Below are positions 16,669-25,072 of a stretch of 38,245 bases of DNA, piece after piece. Numbering within the stretch: the stretch's first letter is position 1; every line of letters starts with the position of its first letter. Made by a program: the position numbers and the translations under genes. Source of the DNA: Lachnospiraceae bacterium (GTDB lineage: Bacteria > Bacillota > Clostridia > Lachnospirales > Lachnospiraceae); contig JAETQH010000041.1 of NCBI GenBank assembly GCA_021770785.1, positions 1 through 38,245 on the forward strand, in the 5' to 3' direction. The notes beneath the pieces are model-generated. The model searched no databases. It was not told where the DNA came from and was given only the letters and a program-made list of their open reading frames with translations.

Positions 16669-18480
16669 TCAAATGCGCCCTGCATATAATGCGGCCTGCA
16701 ACTCAAATAACGTGGCATATGTGCCTTTTAAGTTCATCAGCTGCCTGTGATTGCCTGTTTCAGAGATCCTTCCACGGGAAAAAACAAGAATATTGTCACT
16801 GCTCACTCCCGTGGAAAGACGATGAGTGATATAGATTAATATCCCTTTTTTTGATGACCGCCTGATGCTTTCATAGATTTTGTATTCTGACACAGCGTCC
16901 AATCCAGAAGTAGGCTCATCAAAAATTTTCAAAGGAGCCTTTTTATATAAAGTTTTTGCAATCATCAATTTTTGCGTTTCGCCGCCGGAAAACGCTACTC
17001 CGCTCGCATCAAACACTTTACCATATGGGGTGCGCTCTTTGTCATGCAGCGATTGAATCTTGTCGATGATATCGGCGTCTGAAACAGCCTGGTCAAAAAC
17101 ATTTTTTTGAATCGCTGGTTCCATCGAGCATATATTATCAGCTATTGTTAAATTGAGAACTTTATAGTCCTGAAATAAAACAGAGATCATCGATAAATAA
17201 GCATCCCTGTCATATTCAAGAATGTTTTTTCCATTTAATGTTATCGTCCCAGTTGTGGGTGAATACAACCTGCACAGCAATTTCACAAACGTGCTTTTCC
17301 CCGCGCCATTCTTCCCGACAATAAGGTAGGATTCTCCTCTTTTCAACCGAACATTAATATTGGATAAGGCGTCAAAATCTGTATTGGGATAGCGGAATGA
17401 TACGTTGTGGAACTCTATTATAATGTCATCTTTTTCAGAATCGTTCAATGCATCTTTTCCCTGTTTTATCGATTCTAAAGGTTTAAAATCCCAATATTTC
17501 ATAAAATCATCTAAATAACTGGCATTCATAAAAATATTGATATGATTTAAAGCCAGATTCCCCATAATACTCTGGATCTGCTGATAAGCCGTAAGAAAGT
17601 AAACAAAATCACCCACGGCAATCGTTTTCAACACCAGTACTCTATAGGCCAAAATGAGATAAATCGCCAATTGCAATATAATATCCGCTATAATGTGTGT
17701 TGCAGAGCTGTATCTGAATATACGTAAATATTTTTTCCAGATCTGCATTTTTTCGTTGCCAGTCTCTCTTAATCTTAAATCAAATTTATTCGCCAAATGA
17801 AACACACGTATTTCTTTCGCATATTGAATCTTTTCACAAATCTGATGAAGGTAATTACTTTTTCGGTTGATTTCAGACATTTGCGTTGTCCGAATATAAT
17901 TCGCACTTCTGTCAAAATATTCTGACAGGACTCTGACGAGGATTGTCATGCAGATTGGCAAAAGCAAAACAAATCCAAGGGAAGAAATCGTAAAAACAAT
18001 TCCTGCTAACAGGATCACATTAGAAATGATTGAAAAGACCAAAGACACATTTTTCTCTATGCAGCCCTGTCCATACCCTTCCATCGCCTTAGCCCGCAAC
18101 AGAAAGCATTCACTGGTTGACAATGTATAATAATCGAAGGAATCAGTTTTTTCAATCATCTGCTCTTTGATTATGAAATCTAATTTCAGTTTCTGCTGTG
18201 ATTTTAATTTATTTAAAGACGAATTTGCCGATTCTAATACCAGAATTGTGAATAATATCGGGAGTATGTACAGAATGTATGTCCGAAATTCAGGGCGCTC
18301 TGTTAACATCGCGACGGCTGTTTTCAATAAGTACATATATGGGAGGATTTTCAACGCATTTAGCAGCTCTCCAACGACCACTAAAATCAGGTAAAATTTG
18401 TTTTTGGAATACACAAATTTTACTGCCTGAAAAGTGACAGTTATCTTGTTTTTTAGTTGTTTTGAAAACGTTTCCTTCAT
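16669..18480 (-). CDS. ABC exporter half-transporter (membrane plus ATPase)
   Basis: 603 residues with about six membrane segments (YLILVVVGELLNALKI, YILYILPILFTILVL, VFSIISNVILLAGIVF, VLLLPICMTILV, IADIILQLAIYLILAYR) and an ATPase domain: Walker A VGKNGAGKST, Q-loop VLFQDYK, signature FSGGETQK, Walker B LKIFDEPTSGLD, H-loop THRLS. The family is that of lipid, peptide and drug exporters. It stands 40 bases before the ABC-RsgA gene, and such adjacent half-transporters usually form heterodimers. It starts 12 bases after the radical SAM remnant and has GAGG before the ATG. With a peptide gene and a large regulator next door, a secreted peptide is the likely cargo (inference). Confidence 0.9.
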   Translation of the reverse strand: MKETFSKQLKNKITVTFQAVKFVYSKNKFYLILVVVGELLNALKILPYMYLLKTAVAMLTERPEFRTYILYILPILFTILVLESANSSLNKLKSQQKLKLDFIIKEQMIEKTDSFDYYTLSTSECFLLRAKAMEGYGQGCIEKNVSLVFSIISNVILLAGIVFTISSLGFVLLLPICMTILVRVLSEYFDRSANYIRTTQMSEINRKSNYLHQICEKIQYAKEIRVFHLANKFDLRLRETGNEKMQIWKKYLRIFRYSSATHIIADIILQLAIYLILAYRVLVLKTIAVGDFVYFLTAYQQIQSIMGNLALNHINIFMNASYLDDFMKYWDFKPLESIKQGKDALNDSEKDDIIIEFHNVSFRYPNTDFDALSNINVRLKRGESYLIVGKNGAGKSTFVKLLCRLYSPTTGTITLNGKNILEYDRDAYLSMISVLFQDYKVLNLTIADNICSMEPAIQKNVFDQAVSDADIIDKIQSLHDKERTPYGKVFDASGVAFSGGETQKLMIAKTLYKKAPLKIFDEPTSGLDAVSEYKIYESIRRSSKKGILIYITHRLSTGVSSDNILVFSRGRISETGNHRQLMNLKGTYATLFELQAALYAGRI

Positions 18481-18492
18481 AACTGCCTCTTG

Positions 18493-19467
18493 TTATATCC
18501 CATATTTATTCTCAAGGGAGGAAATACGAGCTTTAACCTTTAAATCGTTGATTAAAGAGTCGTAGTATTCATAATAATTTGATGTGTTGCAATTTACCAA
18601 CTTTTCAAACACATTGTAACACAACATTTTCAACCATATATAATCTCCTTTTTGTGAATGATCCGCGTTGCCTGCCTGTATGTTCAATTCTATAATATCC
18701 ATAAGTCTGGCCACACGTCTATGCAGTTCTTCCTTATATTTCTGCAGGCACTCATAAATATCATTAACATCTTTGTTCTTAAAATAGTTCTCATCTGATA
18801 TGTACCCAAATTGTTCTGTAAATTTAGTTCCGGGGTATGGTTTTATGCGATTAAATAGTATTGGTGGATACTGTCCAAAAATATTCGCGGATTTCATAAA
18901 GATAATATTTTCTTTCAGTTCTTTCACAGATGTTTCAGGATCAAAAAGGATATAATCTACAGCGACATATATGCCTTGCTCTCTAATCATTTTAATGGCA
19001 AGTTTATTTTGATCCGCCGTCGTATTCTTACAAAACCGTTTCAACATATTATTAGATCCACTTTCCACACCTAATTCAATACTATAACAACCATTAGCTT
19101 TAAAATAACGCAGATAGTCTGAACCATTTTTAATGATTTGGTCTGCTCTCGTGGCAAAGGAAAACCCAATATTTTCCCCGCATTTTTCATTAATTTTACC
19201 AACAATTTCTTTGGAGCGCTCTGGATTAATAAAAAAATTGTCATCTGCAAATACAATAAAAATATCAGAAAATGCCTTATATAACAAATATGCTTCTTCT
19301 GCTATTGCCTTTGATTATCTCGAATCGGAAAAGATAATGTTTCTATATCATCTTCCAGGATAATCGTATCTGATAAGCATATTTTCCCCTCTAAATTTTT
19401 GTATGTAACACCATTATGAATAGTAATACCTATTTGTCCTATCCAAAGAGTCACTTTAAAATCCCAT
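18493..19467 (-). pseudogene. Degraded B12-binding-type radical SAM enzyme
   Basis: An ATG at 19467 with GGAGAGG reads Met-Gly-Phe-stop; removing one T from the T4 run (complement of 19458-19461) gives a frame with GITIHNGVTYKNLEGK and IILEDDIETLSFPIRD, which resembles the linker before the radical SAM core in B12-binding members (GITY ... LPFPxRD). The frame ends in TAG near 19318, and the conserved core resumes from EEAYLLYKAFSDIFIVFADD and runs to 18493 (NPERSKEIVGKINEKCG, FATRADQI, ELGVESGSN, FNRIKPYPGTKF). The segment that should hold the CxxxCxxC cluster ligands is missing, as is most of the B12 domain. The protein from the longest remaining frame (264 residues from a TTG) cannot bind the Fe-S cluster, so this is a dead enzyme. 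It is first in the operon with both ABC genes. Confidence 0.75.
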
Positions 19468-19491
19468 CCTCTCCATTACCCACATATTTTT

Positions 19492-19586
19492 AGTATATAC
19501 ATTTTCTCTGAAAACACCATGACTTTTCACCTTAAAAGTAATTTAAAGTGAAAAGTCATGGCCTTCTAAAATATTTATAGTATACT
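19492..19586. promoter_or_regulatory. Symmetric divergent promoter with a 14-bp inverted-repeat operator
   Basis: CCATGACTTTTCAC (19517-19530) and GTGAAAAGTCATGG (19548-19561) are exact inverted arms with a 17-base loop. A TATACT -10 box lies 19 bases outside each arm: on the minus strand at 19492-19497 and on the plus strand at 19581-19586. Neither has a consensus -35; the -35 positions fall at the ends of the arms (CATGGT, CATGGC). Such a layout fits an activator that binds the arms and switches on both the minus-strand radical SAM/ABC operon and the plus-strand peptide gene. The regulator encoded at 19787-21586 is the obvious candidate (inference). Confidence 0.7.
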
Positions 19587-19620
19587 TAAATAAAAATTGT
19601 TAAGAAAGGAAAACAACACA

Positions 19621-19791
19621 TGAGAAATTTAGAAACAATCATTAAGAAACTTCTTTTATCACTCCTTGTAAGCTTAACGCTTTTTACGACAGATTATACA
19701 ACAACATATGAAGACCATCAAGAAAATACTGCTGTTTCAACATGCTGCGAGGAGTATCCTGTAATAGATCACAATGGTTCTAATCATTAAT
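19621..19791 (+). CDS. Small secreted-looking peptide, candidate precursor or pheromone
   Basis: A 56-residue ORF with its own ribosome site (AGAAAGGA, 9 bases before the ATG) and TATACT box. The N-terminus has a signal-peptide form: charged MRNLETIIKK, then the hydrophobic LLLSLLVSLTLF. The remainder is polar and acidic (TTTYEDHQENTAV), then a Cys-Cys pair, CCEEYPVIDHNGSNH, to the end. I do not recognise a family. The context gives the idea: it is divergent from a degraded radical SAM gene and two ABC exporters, shares their operator region, and converges with a two-HTH TPR regulator, overlapping its 3' end by 5 bases. RRNPP-type regulators usually sit next to such small exported peptides, whose C-terminus is the signal. 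It could alternatively be a RiPP precursor modified by the now-dead enzyme. Confidence 0.6.
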
Positions 19792-21586
19792 CCAAAATCT
19801 CTTCATAACACTTTTCCTTAAGAAAATCTCCGTAGATTTGTTTCTCTTTTACGAAATAATACAAATCACTCATATAGTAGATTGCTTTTGCCCATTTGCG
19901 ACATTCCTCCTTCGGCCAGTTGCCCTGCATAATTATTAGCATGTTATTTAGACAAAATATCAACTCCGAAGCCTTTCCACAAATCATTTCATTTCTAAGC
20001 GCTTCAACAGCAGCTTCGTATTCTCTGGCATAATGTACGTAATTACTTAACAATATCGCGTAGGAAAGATATTGATGTCTTACATCAACCCTGCTATTTC
20101 TAAATAACTCCAATGTATATTTCGCCAGATGAATTCCTTCCTCCTTTTTACATTCGGAATCGCCAAAAAGCTTGCAGACGCTATTCACTAATAACACTTC
20201 ATTTCTCATAGGAATATGCCGAAATCCGCTTCTGTCAAAATCCATTATCCCTCTTAGCAGTACCAATTGTTTTTCCAACGCCTTTTCACCAGTAAACTCA
20301 TTTAATCGTGCTGCAATTATCGTCTCATAAAGCTGAACCGCAAACTTATTTGCTACATTATCCATATCTAAATTATTTTTTAGTCTCTCCAGAATTTCTC
20401 TGGCTCCTTTAAAATCACTCCTCATAATGGCGCTATCCAATTTACGGGGAAAATCTAACACTTCAAGGGAATCCGTCACTACATATCCATTGTATCTGCC
20501 TTTTTCAAGTCCCAGATTCCTCATCAGCCCCTCAAAAGTCTTCTTACTGGACGATACCTTTCCGTTTTCCAGACGTGAGAGCGACGCCGCATTTTTATAT
20601 ACACCATCCGCCAAAGCTTCCTGCGACATTCCTTTTGCGCCACGCTCTGCGCGAATCAGTTCATAATCTAAATGGTAGATTCTCTGATAACAGTTGTGGA
20701 ACATAGAATCCACAGGACACCATTTGGGGACATAGCGCTCCCACAGGAAAGTTAATATTTGATCGTACTGCACCCACTTGCTCTGAGCCGCAGCAATCCC
20801 CAGCCTTTCCTCTGACGCTGTCATCAGCTTTAGGAGCGGCAACATAAAGTAGCTCTGTGTATTTCTGCGCAGGCATTCCAGTCCCCGTTCACAGCATGCG
20901 CATGCCTGTATGTAATCCCCGTCTCTATAATAAATTCTTGCAAGCAGCCACGAACATTTACTGCAAAGCTTGGAATGCTCCTCATCTCCTTCAAAATGCA
21001 GGTTGATATAATTCATGCAGAATTCCAGATGGCTTTTGATTTCCTTCAGGCTTGCCAACTCAGACGTTTTTTCCATTTCCGTTTTTTCCAGTGCCAGCAA
21101 ATTTTCCATCTCTACCGCCGAAATCAGGTAACTCTCCATCCTGTCATATGTAAATCCCGGCAGAGTAATGAAAATGGCATTCTGCAGATATTGCGATACG
21201 CCTGCAAGATTCCTGTCCATATGATACAACATACTTGCCTTCATGCGATTCCTGTACATCTGATCGACATTCGTTCTAGAAGGATACTCACGCAGAATCA
21301 ACTCCGCGAGCCTTCTTTTGCCTCTCAGGATACTTTTCTCCCACAAATCCCGCAGACGAACCATGTTGTACATCTCTGCATTTAATATCATCTCAAACTT
21401 ATCAGGAGACTCCCCCATGCGCTGCATCAAAATATCAAGCAACAGAACATCCGCATCGCACTGTCCCGTTTCTATCCCGAAAAGTGTTTGTTCGGAGCAA
21501 AGTCCATATGCAAGTTTTTTTCTGGTAATCGTGCTTTTCTCTGTCCGCATGTTTTGTATCATGCTGCCGATTGCCGTAAATTTCAT
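19787..21586 (-). CDS. Large regulator with two XRE-type HTH domains and TPR-like helices (RRNPP-like)
   Basis: 599 residues. The N-terminal HTH (about 6-65) reads IGSMIQNMRTEKSTITRKKL and FGIETGQCDADVLLLD. A second, more canonical HTH lies in the middle (about 309-364): YELIRAERGAKGMSQEALA, then SLSRLENGKVSSSKKTFEGL. Between and after them are long helical repeats of TPR kind (for example LLARIYYRDGDYIQACACCERGL, and YAILLSNYVHYAREYEAAVEAL). The design, HTH plus TPR, is that of RRNPP quorum-sensing regulators (Rgg, PlcR, Rap-like), but this one is about twice the usual size and carries two HTH units. It is convergent with the small peptide gene. The ATG has GAGGTG upstream, and a 20-bp palindrome lies upstream, probably for autoregulation. 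Peptide binding is inferred. Confidence 0.75.
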   Translation of the reverse strand: MKFTAIGSMIQNMRTEKSTITRKKLAYGLCSEQTLFGIETGQCDADVLLLDILMQRMGESPDKFEMILNAEMYNMVRLRDLWEKSILRGKRRLAELILREYPSRTNVDQMYRNRMKASMLYHMDRNLAGVSQYLQNAIFITLPGFTYDRMESYLISAVEMENLLALEKTEMEKTSELASLKEIKSHLEFCMNYINLHFEGDEEHSKLCSKCSWLLARIYYRDGDYIQACACCERGLECLRRNTQSYFMLPLLKLMTASEERLGIAAAQSKWVQYDQILTFLWERYVPKWCPVDSMFHNCYQRIYHLDYELIRAERGAKGMSQEALADGVYKNAASLSRLENGKVSSSKKTFEGLMRNLGLEKGRYNGYVVTDSLEVLDFPRKLDSAIMRSDFKGAREILERLKNNLDMDNVANKFAVQLYETIIAARLNEFTGEKALEKQLVLLRGIMDFDRSGFRHIPMRNEVLLVNSVCKLFGDSECKKEEGIHLAKYTLELFRNSRVDVRHQYLSYAILLSNYVHYAREYEAAVEALRNEMICGKASELIFCLNNMLIIMQGNWPKEECRKWAKAIYYMSDLYYFVKEKQIYGDFLKEKCYEEILD

Positions 21587-21613
21587 CTTCTCACCTCTAC
21601 TGTATATCTTTTA

Positions 21614-21633
21614 ACAGATACAATTGCATCTGT
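21614..21633. promoter_or_regulatory. 20-bp palindrome upstream of the two-HTH regulator
   Basis: ACAGATACAATTGCATCTGT is symmetric at 18 of 20 bases around CAATTG. It ends 27 bases before the regulator's ATG (minus strand). A HTH dimer site for autoregulation is likely. It does not match the inverted repeat in the 19.5-kb divergent promoter by eye. The rest of the 283-base gap up to 21869 shows no gene; a weak ACCAAA/TTTGGT stem near 21818-21845 may end the GH42 transcript. Confidence 0.55.
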
Positions 21634-21869
21634 CCCCCAATAGGTCATGATCTATCATCTTGTCAATCTCCAAAACTTTCATTACATCCGCCTCAGCAAT
21701 ATCCCTTCCTATTTCCTCCAATGTTGTTTCCCTTTATCCCCATACATCGCTATTGTCATGCCCTCTTTCTCTTCCACGCATTTTCCTTTCCACGTTTTAT
21801 AACCAAAAGCATCAAAATACCAAAACAGGTGCCTTCACACTTTGGTGCATAATCCGGTATTAAATAATT

Positions 21870-23861
21870 TTATTTCTGATACTTATTCCCCACAAAGAGC
21901 TGCACCTCGTAAGGCCGGAGCAGTTCCTCCTTTTCGCCCTCGAGCATCGTGTACATGCCATGCAGGTGGTAGACCTGTTCATCGCCTGTATGGTTGATGA
22001 CAAACAGCCATACCTTGTCGTCGCTCTCGCGCGTCATCATCTCCACACCGTCGCCCGCCGTGCCCAGTGTCTCCACTTCACAGACGCCAGTGATATAGGT
22101 CATGATGTCCTCCATCAGCTCCTCTCCCGGCTCCGTGCCGATATACCACGCGATCCCATTTCCATATCGGTTCTCTGTGACCGCCGGAGTCTGCCTGTAG
22201 AATCCCGTCGAGTACTCCGCGAGCTGGCTTGCGCCCTTGAGCTCTATGATATCGCACCATTTTTCGATCATATACTCTTTCTTGCCGTAGAGCACGCCGC
22301 CCGTCGTCCCGATCAGGCAATCGTACTCCGGCACCTCGATGCCGCACAGCTCGCCAAGCCGCCCCGGAAGCTCCCTGTCCGTCATGCACAGATTGTTTGC
22401 ATCCTTCACGCCGGTGCGCATCGTCAGGACCAGATGCCCGCCGCCTGCCACATAATCCATGTAGTGCTGCTCAAGCTCAGGCGTCATCAGATACTGGAGC
22501 GGTGCGATGACGAGCCTGTATTTCGATATGTCGTCCATGTCCTGCACGAAATCCACGGGGATCTTCTTATCGTACAAAGCCTTATAGTACTTCTGAAGCT
22601 GGTCGACATAGCGAAGCTCCGGGTGATTGGGCTGTATGTCAAAGGCATAATTCTGCCGGAAATTGTGCACGATCGCGACCTGCGGATCAGGCATCGTCCC
22701 CTCAAGATCGTCCATATATTTCGCGAACGTCTGCGTCAGCTTCTGCGCCTCATAGTACGTCCTGCCCGGTCTGCCGCTGTGTCCCAGGATCCCGTGCCAG
22801 TACTGCTCCGTACCCATCGCGCATGTCCGCCAGCGGAAGAAGACGACCGCGTCCGCACCGTGCGCGACGGACTGCATCGCCCACGCCGACATCTGCCCCG
22901 GCTCCAGCGCCCTGCCCATGATCTCCCAGCCAGCCATGCCCGCCTGCTGCTCCATCATCCAGAACGGCTTCTTCTTGTAGCCGCGCACGACATCGTGACA
23001 CGCGGCGATCTCATTCTCCGGCTGGTGCGGCTGCTTCTGCCAGTGCCCCGCCGGGTAGAGATCATTGGACACAAAGTCGAGCAGCGTGCCCAGGTCATAG
23101 TAGTCGACTTTGTTGTCAAAGCACATATAATTGTGCGTGATAAAATGATTCGGACATTTCTCACGGATAATGTCCGCCTGCCAGCCTGCAAAGTTCACGA
23201 TCAGATCCGAACAGTAGCACTTCCAGTCGAGCATCGCTGACGGATTCTCACCTGCCGCCGTGATCAGCGGTGTCCCGATCTGTTCAAAATCATTGTACCC
23301 CTGGCTCCAGAACGCAGTACCCCACGCGTCATTCAGCGCCTCGATCGTACCATATTTCCGCTTTAGCCACTTCTGGTAGAACTGTCTGCAGGAGCTGCAC
23401 ATACACAGCTCGCCATGCGAATTGCCAAGCTCGTTATCGATCTGCCAGCCGATCACACCCGGATTGTCCGCAAAATGCTCCGCAAACTTTGACACGAAAC
23501 GTTTGATATGCCCAAGGTAGACCGGATTGGACTGGCAGTCATGATGACGCCCGCCAAAGAACCTGCGCCTTCCCTCCCTGTCGATTGGCTGTATCTCTGG
23601 ATTTTTGCGCACGATCCATGCCGGGGGCGCCGCCGTCGGCGTACCCAGGATCGTCTTGATCCCGTAGCTGTCAAGGAGCGCGACCGCCTCCTCGAGCCAC
23701 TCAAAATGAAACTCGCCCAGCGCCGGTTCCATCTTGAACCACGAAAACTCCGCCATGCGCACAACCTGCACGCCCATCTCCTTCATCAGCTTCGCATCCG
23801 TCTCCCAGCGCTCCCTCGGCCAGTGCTCCGGATAATAGTCCACACCAAAATGAATTCCCAT
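21870..23861 (-). CDS. GH42 beta-galactosidase
   Basis: 663 residues from the ATG at 23861 (GGAGG 8 bases upstream); the frame extends further 5' but reads through the promoter, so that part is not coding. The start MGIHFGVDYYPEHWPRE is the GH42 signature. The acid/base Glu144 lies in WQIDNELGN and the nucleophile Glu304 in FWMMEQQAG. Cys109, Cys153, Cys155 and Cys158 form the family's zinc site. The trimerisation and C-terminal beta domains follow (YRLVIAPLQYLMTPEL, then the tail WLFVINHTGD). GH42 enzymes are usually cytoplasmic and cut beta-galactosides from plant or host glycans; no signal peptide is seen. Transcribed alone from the promoter at 23932-23960. GC-rich, normal full length, very probably functional. 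Confidence 0.93.
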   Translation of the reverse strand: MGIHFGVDYYPEHWPRERWETDAKLMKEMGVQVVRMAEFSWFKMEPALGEFHFEWLEEAVALLDSYGIKTILGTPTAAPPAWIVRKNPEIQPIDREGRRRFFGGRHHDCQSNPVYLGHIKRFVSKFAEHFADNPGVIGWQIDNELGNSHGELCMCSSCRQFYQKWLKRKYGTIEALNDAWGTAFWSQGYNDFEQIGTPLITAAGENPSAMLDWKCYCSDLIVNFAGWQADIIREKCPNHFITHNYMCFDNKVDYYDLGTLLDFVSNDLYPAGHWQKQPHQPENEIAACHDVVRGYKKKPFWMMEQQAGMAGWEIMGRALEPGQMSAWAMQSVAHGADAVVFFRWRTCAMGTEQYWHGILGHSGRPGRTYYEAQKLTQTFAKYMDDLEGTMPDPQVAIVHNFRQNYAFDIQPNHPELRYVDQLQKYYKALYDKKIPVDFVQDMDDISKYRLVIAPLQYLMTPELEQHYMDYVAGGGHLVLTMRTGVKDANNLCMTDRELPGRLGELCGIEVPEYDCLIGTTGGVLYGKKEYMIEKWCDIIELKGASQLAEYSTGFYRQTPAVTENRYGNGIAWYIGTEPGEELMEDIMTYITGVCEVETLGTAGDGVEMMTRESDDKVWLFVINHTGDEQVYHLHGMYTMLEGEKEELLRPYEVQLFVGNKYQK

Positions 23862-23931
23862 ATCTGATACCTCCACATTTGTTCCATTGATCGATTTTGC
23901 CATTGAAACTGTTATCTCTATCGTTATTTCT

Positions 23932-23960
23932 ATTATAAATAATGTTACCCAAAACAGCAA
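23932..23960 (-). promoter_or_regulatory. Promoter of the GH42 gene
   Basis: Minus-strand TTGCTG (23955-23960), 17 bases, TATAAT (23932-23937), about 70 bases before the ATG. AAAACGATTGC overlaps the -35 and has the core of a LacI-family operator. The promoter resembles the one of the response regulator at 26589-26617 along about 50 bases. Confidence 0.7.
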
Positions 23961-24045
23961 TCGTTTTTCAAGCATTACAGATCAAAGCAGAATCGGTTTC
24001 ACGGTTACAGCTCGCTCGTCCATCAATGTAGTGAAAAGCGTGCGC

Positions 24046-24095
24046 CAAATTGATGTCCTTTATCAATTTGTGTGAATATTTGTTATAATTCACAC
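24046..24095. promoter_or_regulatory. Two adjacent inverted repeats between DUF1848 and GH42 genes
   Basis: CAAATTGA (24046-24053) with TCAATTTG (24063-24070), and GTGTGAAT (24070-24077) with ATTCACAC (24088-24095). Both pairs are exact 8-bp arms. They lie downstream of the DUF1848 stop and about 90-160 bases upstream of the GH42 promoter, so they could be a transcript end without T-run or a regulator site for GH42. No gene is seen in 23961-24138. Confidence 0.4.
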
Positions 24096-24138
24096 CTAAA
24101 ATGCTTAGATAGTTGTCAGGATATGACGGGGTGTGAAT

Positions 24139-25062
24139 TTAATGTTTCACGTCTTTGAATATCGTCACTTCCTCATCCGGTCCTAACCGGTCACAGAGCA
24201 TGGTCGAGTGGGGATCATATTTCGCCATGTTCCTGCGGACACTCTCAGGGCTGTGATTGGCATAACAGTAGATGCACCCATTGGCGCAGGTATTGTGTGT
24301 CCCGACTTCCCTGCTCGCCATACACCTGCAGGCCGCCCGCTGTCCCGAATCCTTAAGATTCTTTTTCGTATTTTTGATCTTACCTCCCGTCAGCCGCTCC
24401 ACCAGCGCTTTGTCGATACAGGCATTGTGCCCTATGCCCAGCGCTTCCAGGTCAATAATCTCCGCACACGTCGCTGCAGTCATATGATTTGCCTGGGCGA
24501 TATCCCGGATCTGTACCGCGATCGAGCGCATCTCGTCCCCGGACAGATCCCGAACGCCCAGCTTCCGCATCGCGGTCCTGTTTTTGCCATACAGGTCCAC
24601 GAAGCTGAAAACGCATTTTTCCGTGTACCCGTTCAGTGCCTTCGCGATCTCCGCAATCGCTTTGATATGATACGCCGCACTGTACCGGTCACTGACCAGG
24701 ATCGGGTCATACCGCCATATCACCCTCTCCGGGCCGATCCTGTCTGACAGCTCCTGAAAGGCGGGTATCAGCTCCTTGCGCTTGTCAGGCAGATTCAATT
24801 CAATATCCCTGCCGTATCCGGTCAATGTAAACTGGAAATAATAACAATACTTCCGCAGCCCGTCCAATTTCGGAAGCATCGGTATCGGATTCTTTGTCCA
24901 GAACACGATGCAGTCCACAAGGTCGGGCGAGAGCGGAAGTCTGCTGACCTGTCTGTTATTCATCGGATTCCTGACATCCAGGAACCCTTCTTTTATCCTA
25001 TTAAGAAACCATTCCGAATAGAACGCCGGAATGTCTGTCCTGCGGCTCGCGCTGATGATCAT
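24139..25062 (-). CDS. DUF1848 family protein with C-terminal Fe-S cysteine cluster
   Basis: 307 residues from the ATG at 25062 (GAGGG 7 bases upstream); a TTG two codons earlier is less likely. The N-terminus MIISASRRTDIPAFYSEWF and the segments VDCIVFWTKNP, YYFQFTLTGYG and VIWRYDPILV are hallmarks of DUF1848. The C-terminus has CRCMASREVGTHNTC and then CANGCIYCYAN, a C-x3-C-x2-C set as used by radical SAM enzymes for an Fe-S cluster. Biochemical role is not known to me. The gene starts 10 bases after the GHKL kinase gene on the same strand, so it may end the response-regulator/kinase operon. Nothing appears missing. Confidence 0.85.
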   Translation of the reverse strand: MIISASRRTDIPAFYSEWFLNRIKEGFLDVRNPMNNRQVSRLPLSPDLVDCIVFWTKNPIPMLPKLDGLRKYCYYFQFTLTGYGRDIELNLPDKRKELIPAFQELSDRIGPERVIWRYDPILVSDRYSAAYHIKAIAEIAKALNGYTEKCVFSFVDLYGKNRTAMRKLGVRDLSGDEMRSIAVQIRDIAQANHMTAATCAEIIDLEALGIGHNACIDKALVERLTGGKIKNTKKNLKDSGQRAACRCMASREVGTHNTCANGCIYCYANHSPESVRRNMAKYDPHSTMLCDRLGPDEEVTIFKDVKH

Positions 25063-25072
25063 TGTCAATCCC

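Noticed and set aside
19517..19561. Reading the 14-bp inverted repeat as a terminator
   Set aside because: It lies upstream of both divergent genes, has a 17-base loop and no T-run, and is placed symmetrically to two -10 boxes, so an operator fits better.
21960..23240. 426-codon open frame on the plus strand opposite the GH42 gene
   Set aside because: Antisense shadow of a GC-rich gene; Arg/His/Leu-rich with no domain, no ribosome site.
23862..23975. 38-residue hydrophobic N-terminal extension of GH42, looking like a signal peptide
   Set aside because: It spans the -10/-35 promoter and lies before the GGAGG; the family starts at MGIHFGVDYYPEHW.
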